DNA of 64,000 nt from contig NC_011978.1 of NCBI RefSeq assembly GCF_000018945.1, positions 1,396,729 to 1,460,728 on the forward strand, written 5' to 3'. The first letter of the stretch is position 1, and each line of letters opens with the position of its first letter. A program made the position numbers and the translations under genes. Of the stretch, positions 32,455 to 43,782 are shown piece by piece. Origin of the DNA: Thermotoga neapolitana DSM 4359 (GTDB taxonomy: Bacteria; Thermotogota; Thermotogae; Thermotogales; Thermotogaceae). The notes beneath the pieces are model-generated. The model saw only the letters and a program-made list of their open reading frames with translations, had not been told where the DNA came from and ran no database searches.

Positions 32455-33794
32455 ATCATCACCGTCCCAAGAAGGTAGATTCCAAGCATGGAATCGAAAT
32501 CCTCCAGAGGGTACCTTTCGATCCTGCACCTTCTGAAAAGAAGATGAACCAGAAGGCCTGATCCTATCAAAAGAACACTCTCAAGCGATGATTTCCAGTT
32601 TGCAAAGAAAATTCCGATCACAACGGATGAAGCGGCAAGTATTACGCTGTAGGGTTTTATCCTTCCCTGACCTGAAAAAACAAACGGCTTCATCAAAAAC
32701 CGCCAGAACGTGGCGGCAGTTCCAGCGAAGGCGATCTCCATCAGAAGTTTTTCCCAGCCGTGGATTTCCAGAAGCACCATGTTCTTCGAAAAACCCGAAA
32801 ACCCGGGAAAGCCCATGATCGAAAGACTGGCCAGTGCAAGCGAAAGCCACGTCCAGAAATCGAGTCTTTCCCATTCTTCTGTGTTCCTGCCGGGAAGTTC
32901 GTCTTTCAGAAGAAAGAGCCACGACTTGGAAACACCGTGTGCCAGCGAGTACACAGGAGCGGTTATGGGGGACACGAGGACTATTCCGATCTGCGAGAGC
33001 GTGCTGTAGGCAAGCGTTCTTTTGTAATCCCTGGAAAGAAAAGCAAGGACAGCTCCGGAAAGAGCCGAGAATATTGCAAAGTACTCTATCAATTCCCAGT
33101 TCACAATTTCTTCCATCCTCAAAAGGCCGTAGACTGCACTCTTTACGACCACACCAGAGAGGACGGCAGAGATCACCGTTTCCGCTTCGGAGTGAAGTTG
33201 TGGAAGCCACATGCTGAACAGAAAAACTCCTGCCCTCAGAAGAAGTCCGGACGTGATCAGGGAAGTGGCAAAGGGATTTTCGGATAATCCGGATATGGAG
33301 AGGGTGCCGTTTTCTGCGTACAGAATGGCAACACCTGTGAGGTACACGTTCATACCGATCGTTCCAAGGATCAGGTATTTGAAAGCGGACCAGTATTGAA
33401 CCTTCTTTCTTCCCTCCACAACCAGCAGAAAGGTGAGAAGAGATACCGCCTCGATCGTCACGTAGAGGTTGAACAGATCGGCGCTCACGAAAGTGAGATT
33501 GAGAACCCCAATAAGGACAAGGAGAAGATTCGAAAGATTCACACTCATCTTCCTGGTAAAGACAGCAAGGAAGACCAGGGCGGTGAGCAGAAGGAAGTAA
33601 TGTGATATGTGATCTAGCAGAAGGTGTACACCGAACTCCCCTGTCAGTGTGAGATCGAATCTGTAATTGCCGAAAACAACACCGAGAATGAAAAGAAAAT
33701 TGATCCATACCATCCACACCGGAGCTTTTCTTTTTAAAGAAAGAAGAACAATACCGAGTGCCACAAGAAAGAAATTGTAGGAAAGGAAAATCAC
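32430..33794 (-). CDS. mnhD: Cation antiporter subunit MnhD/MrpD (NuoN/L-like)
   Basis: The 454-residue protein has about 13-14 membrane segments. It belongs to the proton-antiporter family shared with complex I. Key features are LYVTIEAVSLLTFLLV with the conserved glutamate of helix 5, and KYLILGTIGMN with lysine. Also visible are LPQLHSEAETVISAVLSGVVVKSAVYGLLR with the lysine and histidine of the transport path, and SQIGIVLVSP with SHGVSK-type helices (AHGVSKSWLFLL). It is the only such large antiporter-like subunit in the module; no MnhA NuoL-like subunit is present in the window. Confidence 0.92.
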   Translation of the reverse strand: MIFLSYNFFLVALGIVLLSLKRKAPVWMVWINFLFILGVVFGNYRFDLTLTGEFGVHLLLDHISHYFLLLTALVFLAVFTRKMSVNLSNLLLVLIGVLNLTFVSADLFNLYVTIEAVSLLTFLLVVEGRKKVQYWSAFKYLILGTIGMNVYLTGVAILYAENGTLSISGLSENPFATSLITSGLLLRAGVFLFSMWLPQLHSEAETVISAVLSGVVVKSAVYGLLRMEEIVNWELIEYFAIFSALSGAVLAFLSRDYKRTLAYSTLSQIGIVLVSPITAPVYSLAHGVSKSWLFLLKDELPGRNTEEWERLDFWTWLSLALASLSIMGFPGFSGFSKNMVLLEIHGWEKLLMEIAFAGTAATFWRFLMKPFVFSGQGRIKPYSVILAASSVVIGIFFANWKSSLESVLLIGSGLLVHLLFRRCRIERYPLEDFDSMLGIYLLGTVMMCLFSLQW

Positions 33795-34126
33795 TCTTTT
33801 TCTCCCCCTCGATTCCTGTCGAGTCTGTCGGAAGAGACAGAAGAATACTTCGAGGAAATCACGCTTGCTATGGTGACGAGAAGAGCGACGGTTGCAAAAC
33901 CGATCACTATCGAGGTGATGATAAGGGCCTGCGGAACAGGATCGGCCGCACCCGGATGAAATGGTATCGGAACATCCTTTCCCTGCTTTCTTGACACGAT
34001 CACGAAGAAGCTGACAACCCCGGTTCCCATGATGTCGAGCGAGATGATCTTCTTGATGAGATCTCTGTTCACAAGAACGCCCAGAAGACCTGCCAGTACC
34101 ACCATCAAAGAGAGCCGTTCAAGCAT
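33791..34126 (-). CDS. mnhC: Cation antiporter subunit MnhC/MrpC (NuoK-like)
   Basis: The 111-residue protein has three membrane helices and the MnhC/NuoK pattern IKKIISLDIMGTGVVSFFVIVSR, then DPVPQALIITSIVIGFATVALLVTIASVI. It is the first antiporter gene, starting 22 bases inside the end of the radical SAM gene, which suggests coupling to the upstream housekeeping string. MnhC and MnhD are adjacent as in all Mrp systems. Confidence 0.9.
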   Translation of the reverse strand: MLERLSLMVVLAGLLGVLVNRDLIKKIISLDIMGTGVVSFFVIVSRKQGKDVPIPFHPGAADPVPQALIITSIVIGFATVALLVTIASVISSKYSSVSSDRLDRNRGGEKE

Positions 34127-35064
34127 CTTTCTATCACCTCTTTTCCCACAAGGAAAAGAGCATCGGCGTAGGTCAGTTCGTCGAACAGAAATTCATCTCC
34201 CACCTTCACTTTTTCTGATTCAAACCACACGAGGTAATTTTTCGGAGCAACCACATTGGTCGGGTTCAATTTCCTCATCACCTTCTTCATGACTGCCCTT
34301 CTCACCCTGTCCCCAAGGGCAGGATCCAGGGGACCTGCCACCACGTATCTTCTGAGTTCAACCGGAACGTGGTATCCTATCCTAATCACCCGAACCCCCC
34401 AACCTTCCAGAATACACACGAGGTCAGAGCAAATATCTATCGCTTCCTCCAGGTCGAGCGGACTGTATTGAGAAGCCTCCATCATTCTGTGAAGCTCCGT
34501 CCCTTCAAAGACCAGAGTGGGATGTATCCTCACCAGGTCAGCACCACACTCTATCGTTCTCAGGGCAGAAAGTATCTCGCCTTCTCTGCTGCTTTTCGGC
34601 AGTCCCACCATCAGATGCACGCTCAATCTGAACCCCATTTTCTTAATGAGTTTACAGGCCTTTTCTGCCTCATCGGAGGTGTAACCCCTCTTTGAAGCCT
34701 CCAGCACCTCGTCCGAGAAGGACTGAACTCCCACTTCGATCGTTTCGACATCGTATTTTTTCAGAATCTCGAGTTTTTCCACCGTCACCTCGTCTGGACG
34801 GGTGGAGATCCTGATCGATTTCACCACGGGAAACCTTCTGACGAAACTCAGGTACTCCTCCATCTTCTGCTCGGAAAGGCCGGTGAACGTTCCACCGTAG
34901 AATCCCAGTTCGTATTCTTTGGATGTTTTCGAATACTCCTCTATGAGTTGTGCGATGTCATCAAGAGACGGGACCTTCACCTGTCCCGTCGCTTTCACCT
35001 GGTCGCAGAAGACGCATCTTTTCCTACAGCCTGCATAAGGAAGAAACACAGGGATGATCTTCAT
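34105..35064 (-). CDS. Radical SAM protein, Elp3/COG1243-like without acetyltransferase domain
   Basis: The 319-residue protein has the radical SAM cluster motif C13xxxC17xxC20 ([11 protein letters not shown]) and an Elp3/HemN-like barrel with [42 protein letters not shown] and HLMVGLP. It resembles the radical SAM half of Elp3 but ends before any GNAT domain. Possible roles include tRNA or other RNA/protein modification. The position directly after rnc (overlap 4 bases) hints at RNA metabolism, an inference only. Confidence 0.85.
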   Translation of the reverse strand: MKIIPVFLPYAGCRKRCVFCDQVKATGQVKVPSLDDIAQLIEEYSKTSKEYELGFYGGTFTGLSEQKMEEYLSFVRRFPVVKSIRISTRPDEVTVEKLEILKKYDVETIEVGVQSFSDEVLEASKRGYTSDEAEKACKLIKKMGFRLSVHLMVGLPKSSREGEILSALRTIECGADLVRIHPTLVFEGTELHRMMEASQYSPLDLEEAIDICSDLVCILEGWGVRVIRIGYHVPVELRRYVVAGPLDPALGDRVRRAVMKKVMRKLNPTNVVAPKNYLVWFESEKVKVGDEFLFDELTYADALFLVGKEVIERCLNGSL

Positions 35065-35783
35065 GTTTTTTCCGCCACCAGCTTTTCGTAGGCTTTCCTT
35101 GCTGCGTCTTTCTCGGCTTCCTTCTTCGTTCTTCCCCTGCCAACGGCAAGTGTCTCATCGTTCACACGGACTTCGACAACGAACAGTTTCTCACTGCCGT
35201 TTTTCTCCGTTCTCACCAGCACGTATTCCGGTGGTGTCTTGTGTTCCCTCTGCACGATCTCCTGAAGTGCGGTCTTGTAATCGAACAGTATTTCTCCCTT
35301 CATGATCTTTTCTATGTAGGACTCGAACTCATCCTCGAAGAGATCCTTGATCTTCTGGTAGCCCTGGTCCAGATAGAGTGCGGCAAGCAATGCCTCGAAG
35401 GCATCCGCAAGGATGGAATCTCGCTCTCTTCCTCCTGTCTTCTCCTCTCCTTTTCCAAGAAACAGGTACTTTCCCAGTTCCAGCCTTCTGGAAACCCTCG
35501 CGAGGACTTCCTCACTCGCAACGGCGGACTTCACACGGGCCAGATCGCCCACTTCCGCTTCGGGATATTTCCGGTACAGAATCTCACAGACAAAAAGTTC
35601 CAGAACAGCGTCACCGAGAAATTCCAGTTTTTCGTTTGACTCTACATCTTCCCTTCCGGCCTGTTTCTGCTCGTTCGCATAGGAACTGTGACAGAGTGCA
35701 CGAAAGAGAAGTTCTTCATCGTTGAAAAGAACTCCCAGTCTTTTCTGAAGTTCTTCCACTGTTCTTCTCTCACTCTCAGTCAA
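35061..35783 (-). CDS. rnc: Ribonuclease III
   Basis: At 240 residues it is standard length. The catalytic signature [13 protein letters not shown] is at about 50-62, with a further acidic helix [16 protein letters not shown]. The C-terminal double-stranded RNA-binding domain begins near residue 165 ([20 protein letters not shown]) and closes with [23 protein letters not shown]. It processes rRNA precursors and structured mRNAs. It overlaps the phosphodiesterase stop by 8 bases. Confidence 0.97.
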   Translation of the reverse strand: MTESERRTVEELQKRLGVLFNDEELLFRALCHSSYANEQKQAGREDVESNEKLEFLGDAVLELFVCEILYRKYPEAEVGDLARVKSAVASEEVLARVSRRLELGKYLFLGKGEEKTGGRERDSILADAFEALLAALYLDQGYQKIKDLFEDEFESYIEKIMKGEILFDYKTALQEIVQREHKTPPEYVLVRTEKNGSEKLFVVEVRVNDETLAVGRGRTKKEAEKDAARKAYEKLVAEKT

Positions 35784-36335
35784 CGAGACTCACCTCTTCC
35801 AGAAGGTCTCCTTCCAGTGAACGAAGCTGGAATTTCTTCCTCTCCGTATCGATGATACCAAATGTTGGACCGTCTTCTGATTTGGGCAGTGCGGGTGATC
35901 CAGGGTTTATCAGGAGTATTCCCCCTCTTTTCTCGACCATGGGAACGTGTGTGTGTCCGAACAGGATCACTCCACAGTCATGGGATTTCGCAAGCAAGGT
36001 AGGATCTCCTTCATCGTACTCGAACTGGTCGCCGTGGACAAGAAGGATCTTCACATCATCGAGGTACTCTATCCCTATTCGTGGCATTTCTGGTATCCCC
36101 AGAAATCGTACATCCACGTCCGCATCACAGTTTCCACGGATGTACCTGATGCGGTATTTCTTCAAAAGAGAGGCAAGCTCCTTCGGATTGTAATCGTCCG
36201 GCAGAGGATTTCTTGGCCCGTGGTAGAGAACGTCTCCAAGGTGCCATATCTCATCGAAGGCACCGGCGATTTTCAGGATCTTTTCCACAGGAGAGAAGGC
36301 CCCGTGGGTGTCTGAGACAACGAGAATTTTCAACC

Positions 36336-36339
<4 letters not shown>
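35776..36339 (-). CDS. YfcE-type metallophosphoesterase
   Basis: The 187-residue protein has calcineurin-like motifs in order: VVSDTHG (residues 7-13), HLGDV, IRGNCD, LLVHGD and FGHTHVP, followed by NPGS. These make up the two-metal site of small phosphodiesterases such as E. coli YfcE. The substrate is unknown (phosphodiesters). A second, different member is at 60432-60905. Confidence 0.9.
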
Positions 36340-38596
<2,257 letters not shown>

Positions 38597-38605
38597 CTGC
38601 TCACC

Positions 38606-39547
38606 TCACAGTAAGGTCGCTATCATGATGGCCTTTATGGTGTGTTTTCTGTTCTCCGCTTCGTCCCAGACTCTGCTCTGCTTTCCTTCTATCACCTCGT
38701 AGGTTACTTCCTGCCCTTTTACGGCGGGCAGGCAGTGCATGAAGATCGTCTCCGGTTTCCCAGTCATCTCCATGACCCTTTCGTTCACCTGATACGGTTT
38801 CAGGAGAGCGATTTTTTCCTTTTCTCTGTCTTCTTCTCCCATGGATGCCCACACGTCCGTGTAGACCACGTCCGCGTCTTTCAGGGCTTCTTCCGGGTCC
38901 GGTGTGAACGATACGCTTCCTCCTGTTTCTTTTACTATCTCTTCACACTTTTTATATATCTCCGGCCTTGGTTTCAATTCCTCTGGTCCACAGGCCACAA
39001 AGTTCATCCCCATCTTCGAGCAGGCGATCATGAGCGATGTTGCCACGTTGTTTCTGGTGTCACCCATGAAGACAACCTTTATCCCCCTGAGTCTTCCGAA
39101 GTTCTCTTCTATCGTCATCAGATCGGCAAGCGCCTGGGTGGGATGGAACTCGTCCGTGAGTCCATTGTAAACGGGCACCCCGGAGTACTTCGCCAGCGTT
39201 TCCACCGTTTCCTGTCTGTAACCCCTGAACATGATGGCGTCCACCATCCTTCCGAGGACACGGGCGGTGTCTTCGAGGGATTCCTTCGCACCGAGGTGTA
39301 TGTCGTTCGGTGACAGGAAAATGGGATGTCCCCCCTCCTCCGCGAAGGCAGTTTCGAAGGCAAGTCTTGTCCTCGTGGAGCGCTTTTCGAATATCATGGC
39401 GAGTGTCATACCCCTGAACCTTTCCGTTCTCAATCTGGATCTACTTTCCCTTTTCACCTGATATGCTATATCGAGCAGATATCTGATCTCTTCAGGAGAG
39501 AAGTCGAGAAGCGTCAGAAGTGACCTTCCTTTCAAATTGAAAGGCAT
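38606..39547 (-). CDS. argF: Ornithine carbamoyltransferase
   Basis: The 313-residue protein has the carbamoyl-phosphate motif KRSTRTRLAFE (about 55-65). It also has LAKYSGVPVYNGLTDEFHPTQALADLMT, the ornithine-contacting DVWASMGEE, and FMHCLPA with the active-site cysteine. It makes citrulline from ornithine and carbamoyl phosphate in arginine synthesis or degradation. No other arg biosynthesis gene adjoins; argS is 4 kb upstream in the same string. Confidence 0.96.
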   Translation of the reverse strand: MPFNLKGRSLLTLLDFSPEEIRYLLDIAYQVKRESRSRLRTERFRGMTLAMIFEKRSTRTRLAFETAFAEEGGHPIFLSPNDIHLGAKESLEDTARVLGRMVDAIMFRGYRQETVETLAKYSGVPVYNGLTDEFHPTQALADLMTIEENFGRLRGIKVVFMGDTRNNVATSLMIACSKMGMNFVACGPEELKPRPEIYKKCEEIVKETGGSVSFTPDPEEALKDADVVYTDVWASMGEEDREKEKIALLKPYQVNERVMEMTGKPETIFMHCLPAVKGQEVTYEVIEGKQSRVWDEAENRKHTIKAIMIATLL

Positions 39548-39550
39548 CCT

Positions 39551-40744
39551 CTACACCTCCACGATGTCCTCTATTTTTTCGCCCGTGGATATGTACTTTA
39601 TCGGTTTTCCTGTTTCCTTTTCTATGAAGTTCACGAAGCGATCGAACTCTTTGCTCTCAAGCGACTTCCATCCATCGAAGGCTTCATACACGGGCTCTTT
39701 TTTATCCAGGTCCCTGAGAGAAAGCAGTTCTCTGCCGTCTTTGTATCTCACACAGACCTTCACCTTCTCAAAACCGTTCAGTACGTCCGCTTTCGTCATA
39801 ACGAGCGTGTCAACACCGGCCACCTCTATGGCGTAGTTGAGGAGCGGAAGATCGAGCCAACCACATCTTCTTGGACGGCCCGTGGTGGACCCGTATTCGT
39901 GTCCGGCCTTCCTCAGCGCTTCTCCTTCCTCTCCGAAGAGTTCCGTCGGAAATGGCCCTTCTCCCACCCTCGTCGTGTACGCCTTGAAGACACCGATCGT
40001 TTCGTCTATCTTCACCGGGAAACCCATACCAGCGCTCACACCCGACGAGGAACAGTTCATGCTCGTAACGTACGGATATGTTCCCACATCAAGATCGAGA
40101 AGGACACCCTGAGTGCCTTCAAAGAGAGCGCTTTTTTCTTCGAGGATTCTCTTCATCTGGATCGAAGAAACAACAAAACCCTTTATGACGTTGTAAAAGT
40201 TCAGAAGGTCGTCCAGTACCTCTTCAACATCGAAGGTGAGGTTGTAGAGGCTTTTCAGGGAAAGGTTTTTCTCAAGGAGCGATCTGGCCTTTTTTTCATC
40301 GTGGAGTTCGGCGATTCTCACGTTTGCTCTCATGACCCTGTCGGCACATGCAGGACCAATTCCTCTTTTTGTGGTACCTATCTTCAGAACCTCGTCCACC
40401 CTCTGGTCCACTTCTTTGTGCACAGGAAGAACCACGTGCGCGTTCTCGGAGATGAAAATATCCCCTGAGTATTCAGGAAACCTTTCCTTCAGCTCGATCA
40501 GTTCCTTCGTGAAGACCTGAGGGTCCAGGAGAACACCGTTTCCTATGGCCACTCCCACGTTCCTGGTGAAGTCTGCGGATGGAAGAAGGTGGTGGACCAC
40601 TTTGAACGTTCCGTAATTCACCGTGTGACCGGCGTTTGCTCCACCTGAGTACCTTACCACGATGTCGTGATACCTGGAAAGGTACGTCACGACTTTTCCC
40701 TTTCCTTCGTCTCCCCACTGAAGTCCCACAACGACACGGTTCAT
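39551..40744 (-). CDS. purA: Adenylosuccinate synthetase
   Basis: The 397-residue protein has the N-terminal GTP-binding GLQWGDEGKGKVV (8-20), GGANAGHTV, TTKRGIGPACADR, an EGTQGVLLDLDVGTYPYVTSMN motif and the GRPRRCGWLDL stretch. It converts IMP and aspartate to adenylosuccinate using GTP. It is adjacent to purB, the next enzyme of AMP synthesis (gap of 5 bases), so the two form an AMP-branch pair. Confidence 0.97.
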   Translation of the reverse strand: MNRVVVGLQWGDEGKGKVVTYLSRYHDIVVRYSGGANAGHTVNYGTFKVVHHLLPSADFTRNVGVAIGNGVLLDPQVFTKELIELKERFPEYSGDIFISENAHVVLPVHKEVDQRVDEVLKIGTTKRGIGPACADRVMRANVRIAELHDEKKARSLLEKNLSLKSLYNLTFDVEEVLDDLLNFYNVIKGFVVSSIQMKRILEEKSALFEGTQGVLLDLDVGTYPYVTSMNCSSSGVSAGMGFPVKIDETIGVFKAYTTRVGEGPFPTELFGEEGEALRKAGHEYGSTTGRPRRCGWLDLPLLNYAIEVAGVDTLVMTKADVLNGFEKVKVCVRYKDGRELLSLRDLDKKEPVYEAFDGWKSLESKEFDRFVNFIEKETGKPIKYISTGEKIEDIVEV

Positions 40745-40749
40745 TCACT

Positions 40750-42045
40750 TCACTCCTTTTCGAAACGTTCGAAGATCCTGTCCACGTACCTCAGATAATA
40801 GGATGTGTCGAAGAGTTCTCTCAGTTCCTCTTCGGCAACGAGTTTTTTTACCTCTTCGTCCTCGAGCAGGTGTTCGAGGAAGTGTTTTTCAGATTCCCAT
40901 GTTTTCAGGGCGTTTCTCTGAACGATATCGTACGCTTCCTTTCTCGTCAGGCCTTTTTCTATGAGTTTCAGAAGAACCCGCTGGGAAAACACGAGCCCTT
41001 TCGTGAGATTCAGGTTCTTTTTCATTTTTTCCTCGTTCACTCTCATGTCCCTGATCACCTTCGTTGCAGTGACTATCATGTAGTAGAGAGTTTGGGTCGC
41101 GTCCGGGAAGATGTATCTCTCAACTGAAGAGTGGGAAATGTCCCTCTCGTGCCAGAGAGCAACGTTCTCCAGGGCAGGTTCCACGAAGGCCCGCATCATC
41201 CTGGAAAGTCCCGTCAATCGTTCGCAGGTGATGGGATTCTTCTTGTGAGGCATGGCACTTGACCCTCTCTGGCCTTCTTTGAAGGGTTCTTCGACCTCGA
41301 GTACTTCCGTTCTTTGAAGGTGTCTTATCTCAACGGCGATTCTTTCGATTCCGGCTGCTATGATTCCCAGCGTGGCAAGATAATGAGCGTGTCTGTCGCG
41401 CGGGACCACCTGGGTCGAAACGGGCTCTGCCTTGAGCCCGAGGTAGGAGAGAGCCCTCTCTTCAACTTCAGGGGGCACGTTCGCATAGTTTCCAACGGCT
41501 CCGCTTATTTTTCCGTAGGATACTTCTTCGATCGCCCTTTCCAGTCGAAGAACGTTTCTTTTCATCTCTGAATACCAGCCGAGCACCTTCAGTCCGAAGG
41601 AAGTAGGTTCTGCGTGTACGCCGTGCGTTCTTCCAATCGTGGGGGTGTACCTGTATCTGTTTGCTGTATTCCAGAGCACGTCGCAGAGTTTTTTCAGAGC
41701 GTCAAGCAGAATCTTTCCGGCTTCGACGAGCGCCAGAGAGTTGGCGGTGTCAAGAACGTCCGAGGAGGTGAGACCGTAGTGGAAAAACCTGGAATCTTCC
41801 CCGATCATCGTTCCGATGCCTTCCACAAAGGCCACAACGTCGTGGTTCGTCCTCTCCTCTATTTTCTTGAAGAGTTCCACATCTATTCTGGCCTTATTCC
41901 TTACCCTTTCCGTCACGCCTTTCGGAATCGTTCCCAGTTCCTCGTAGGCCTTCATCACCGCCAGTTCCACTTCCAGCCACCTTCTGTACTTCGCCTCCTC
42001 CGTCCACAGCTCCTTCATTGGAGACAGGGCGTACCTCTCTACCAT
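40750..42045 (-). CDS. purB: Adenylosuccinate lyase
   Basis: This protein has about 431 residues from ATG 42045, preceded by GGAGGGAGAG. Visible are TNHDVVAFVEG, HYGLTSSDVLDTA, GRTHGVHAEPTS with the catalytic histidine, and the fumarase/aspartase-superfamily signature GSSAMPHKKNP. It acts twice in purine synthesis. From memory it is about 90% like the T. maritima enzyme, so this genome is probably a sister species. The upstream membrane-protein frame overlaps its first 152 bases. Confidence 0.97.
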   Translation of the reverse strand: MVERYALSPMKELWTEEAKYRRWLEVELAVMKAYEELGTIPKGVTERVRNKARIDVELFKKIEERTNHDVVAFVEGIGTMIGEDSRFFHYGLTSSDVLDTANSLALVEAGKILLDALKKLCDVLWNTANRYRYTPTIGRTHGVHAEPTSFGLKVLGWYSEMKRNVLRLERAIEEVSYGKISGAVGNYANVPPEVEERALSYLGLKAEPVSTQVVPRDRHAHYLATLGIIAAGIERIAVEIRHLQRTEVLEVEEPFKEGQRGSSAMPHKKNPITCERLTGLSRMMRAFVEPALENVALWHERDISHSSVERYIFPDATQTLYYMIVTATKVIRDMRVNEEKMKKNLNLTKGLVFSQRVLLKLIEKGLTRKEAYDIVQRNALKTWESEKHFLEHLLEDEEVKKLVAEEELRELFDTSYYLRYVDRIFERFEKE

Positions 42046-42463
42046 CTCTCTCCCTCCTGAAGACATCTCTCAGAAATATGAATGCCACGGCAGGAAAAAC
42101 AAGATAAGAGGCACCGGGATATTTTACGCTTGCCACCTTCCAGAGCGATAGTGAAACGAAAAACCAGAAGACCGCCATGAAAATCACATTTGTCACTCTC
42201 TTTCTCACAAAATCAGAGACGACGAGAAAGATGAAGGACACCACAAGGTACGTCTCTGCCAGATCGTAACTCACACCTCTTACATATTCGAACGCTTCGA
42301 GTATCAAAAGGAACACAAGACTTATGTAGAAGATGTTCCTGTTTTTTTCTCTTTTGTCCGAAAGAAAAAACAGGGAGATCACAGGAACAAGGATAGAAAG
42401 CAAGAGGCTCTCCTTCCATGAAAGAACAGAAAAGATCAGAGAGAGCGCAAGTCCAAGCATCAT
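41894..42463 (-). CDS. Hypothetical membrane protein, with out-of-frame overlap into purB
   Basis: The 189-codon frame has about five to six hydrophobic segments in the first ~130 residues and ends its protein-like part at FLRDVFRR. The remaining ~50 codons overlap purB in another frame and are rich in G, E, R and D. I recognise no family. It starts within 4 bases of the methyltransferase stop. As with the CPBP gene, the purB frame contains a TGA just before the purB ribosome-binding site, so a frameshift or a genuine long overlap are both possible. Confidence 0.55.
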   Translation of the reverse strand: MMLGLALSLIFSVLSWKESLLLSILVPVISLFFLSDKREKNRNIFYISLVFLLILEAFEYVRGVSYDLAETYLVVSFIFLVVSDFVRKRVTNVIFMAVFWFFVSLSLWKVASVKYPGASYLVFPAVAFIFLRDVFRRERDGREVRPVSNEGAVDGGGEVQKVAGSGTGGDEGLRGTGNDSERRDGKGKE

Positions 42464-43779
42464 CGTTCCCCCTTCACCAGCGTCACGACCGTCTCCACAT
42501 GGTAGGTCTGAGGAAACATGTCAAAGGGTTTTACCCGTACAACGGAGTAGCCTTCATTCTGGAGGAACTGAACATCCCTCACCAGTGTGGAGGGTTCACA
42601 TGAAACGTAGACAACTCTTTCAGGAGAAAGTCTCAGAATCTCTTTCATCACATCAAGCCCTGCTCCCGATCTGGGAGGATCCAGGATCACCTTATCTGCC
42701 CTACCCTGGTAAGATTTCAGGAAATCCAGAACGTCACTTTCTATGTACTCTATGTTCCTTCGACCGTTCACGTTTGCGTTGGCCTTTCCCGCCTTCACCG
42801 CCACTCTGCTTGACTCAACGGCGATGACCCTCGCCGAAGAGTAAGATGTCCTCATCGAGAACGTTCCAATTCCTGCGTAAAGATCTAGCACCACTTCGTT
42901 TCCCTGAAGATCAAGTTCCCTGTAGACGTGGTCTATCAGTTTAGAGGTGACCGAATAGTTGCTCTGAAAGAAGGCGGTAGGTGGGATCTGGAATTTTTCC
43001 CAGTCGAACTCTTCCACGATCACTCCTTCTCCGTAGAGGGTCCTGTAGGGCCCTCTCAAAACAACGGAATCCTTCGAATTCATCACATGTATGATTGAGT
43101 GTACTTTTGGAATATCCTTCAAAATGGCCTGAACCAGGCTTTTTCCCCATGGGAAGGACTCCGTTTTGGTCACGAAGATGACCATCAACTGGTCCGTGCT
43201 GAAAGCGTATCTGATGACAACATGTTTCAGCACGCCTTTTCTCGTCAGGCGATTGTAAACCGGTATGTTCAGAACCTGAACTGCCTTTCTGACGATCTCC
43301 AGTATTTCACCGGTCCCCTCCGGAGCAACCTCACAGGATCTGATATCTATCACAAAATCAGAACCTCGCCGTTTCAGACCGAGCCTTTTTCCCTGAAGAT
43401 GGAACTCCATTTTCGTTCTGTAATGAAACACAAGATCACTCGGTTCCACGTCCTCCACTTCAACGTCCAGTTTCATTCTTTCGAAGAGATCTTCAACGAT
43501 TTCTTTCTTGTAGAGGAGCTGTTTTTCGTATCTGATGTCCATCCAGTGACAGCCACCACAACGACCAAAGTACCTGCAGGGAGGTTTGACCCGATCCTCC
43601 GATTCTTTTATCAGAGACACTACCTTTCCGAACGCAAAGTCCTTCTTTTCTCGGAACGTTTTGATCAATGCCTCTTCTCCAGGATATGCGCCTTCCACAA
43701 GGACGATCTTTCCATTCTGGAGGCGGGCAAGTCCGTATCCTCCGTTGACCATTTTGTCTATTCTGACGTGCTCCAGCAT
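42460..43779 (-). CDS. 23S rRNA/tRNA uracil-5-methyltransferase (RlmD/RumA-TrmFO-unrelated, TrmA superfamily)
   Basis: The 439-residue protein has an N-terminal TRAM domain (1-55, KMVNGGYGLARLQNGKIVLVEGAYPGEEA). Fe-S cluster cysteines lie in CRYFGRCGGCHWMD near residue 67. A Rossmann methyltransferase follows with LDLYAGIGTFSM, DPPRSGAGLDVMKEIL and the catalytic cysteine in YVSCEPSTLVRDV. Family members methylate U747/U1939 of 23S rRNA or U54 of tRNA; the exact target cannot be read. Confidence 0.93.
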   Translation of the reverse strand: MLEHVRIDKMVNGGYGLARLQNGKIVLVEGAYPGEEALIKTFREKKDFAFGKVVSLIKESEDRVKPPCRYFGRCGGCHWMDIRYEKQLLYKKEIVEDLFERMKLDVEVEDVEPSDLVFHYRTKMEFHLQGKRLGLKRRGSDFVIDIRSCEVAPEGTGEILEIVRKAVQVLNIPVYNRLTRKGVLKHVVIRYAFSTDQLMVIFVTKTESFPWGKSLVQAILKDIPKVHSIIHVMNSKDSVVLRGPYRTLYGEGVIVEEFDWEKFQIPPTAFFQSNYSVTSKLIDHVYRELDLQGNEVVLDLYAGIGTFSMRTSYSSARVIAVESSRVAVKAGKANANVNGRRNIEYIESDVLDFLKSYQGRADKVILDPPRSGAGLDVMKEILRLSPERVVYVSCEPSTLVRDVQFLQNEGYSVVRVKPFDMFPQTYHVETVVTLVKGER

Positions 43780-43782
43780 CTG

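Noticed and set aside
32581-33717. 378-codon open frame overlapping mnhD on the same strand in another frame
   Set aside because: mnhD is strongly conserved; the alternative frame is rich in Arg, Ser and Cys without domain signals.
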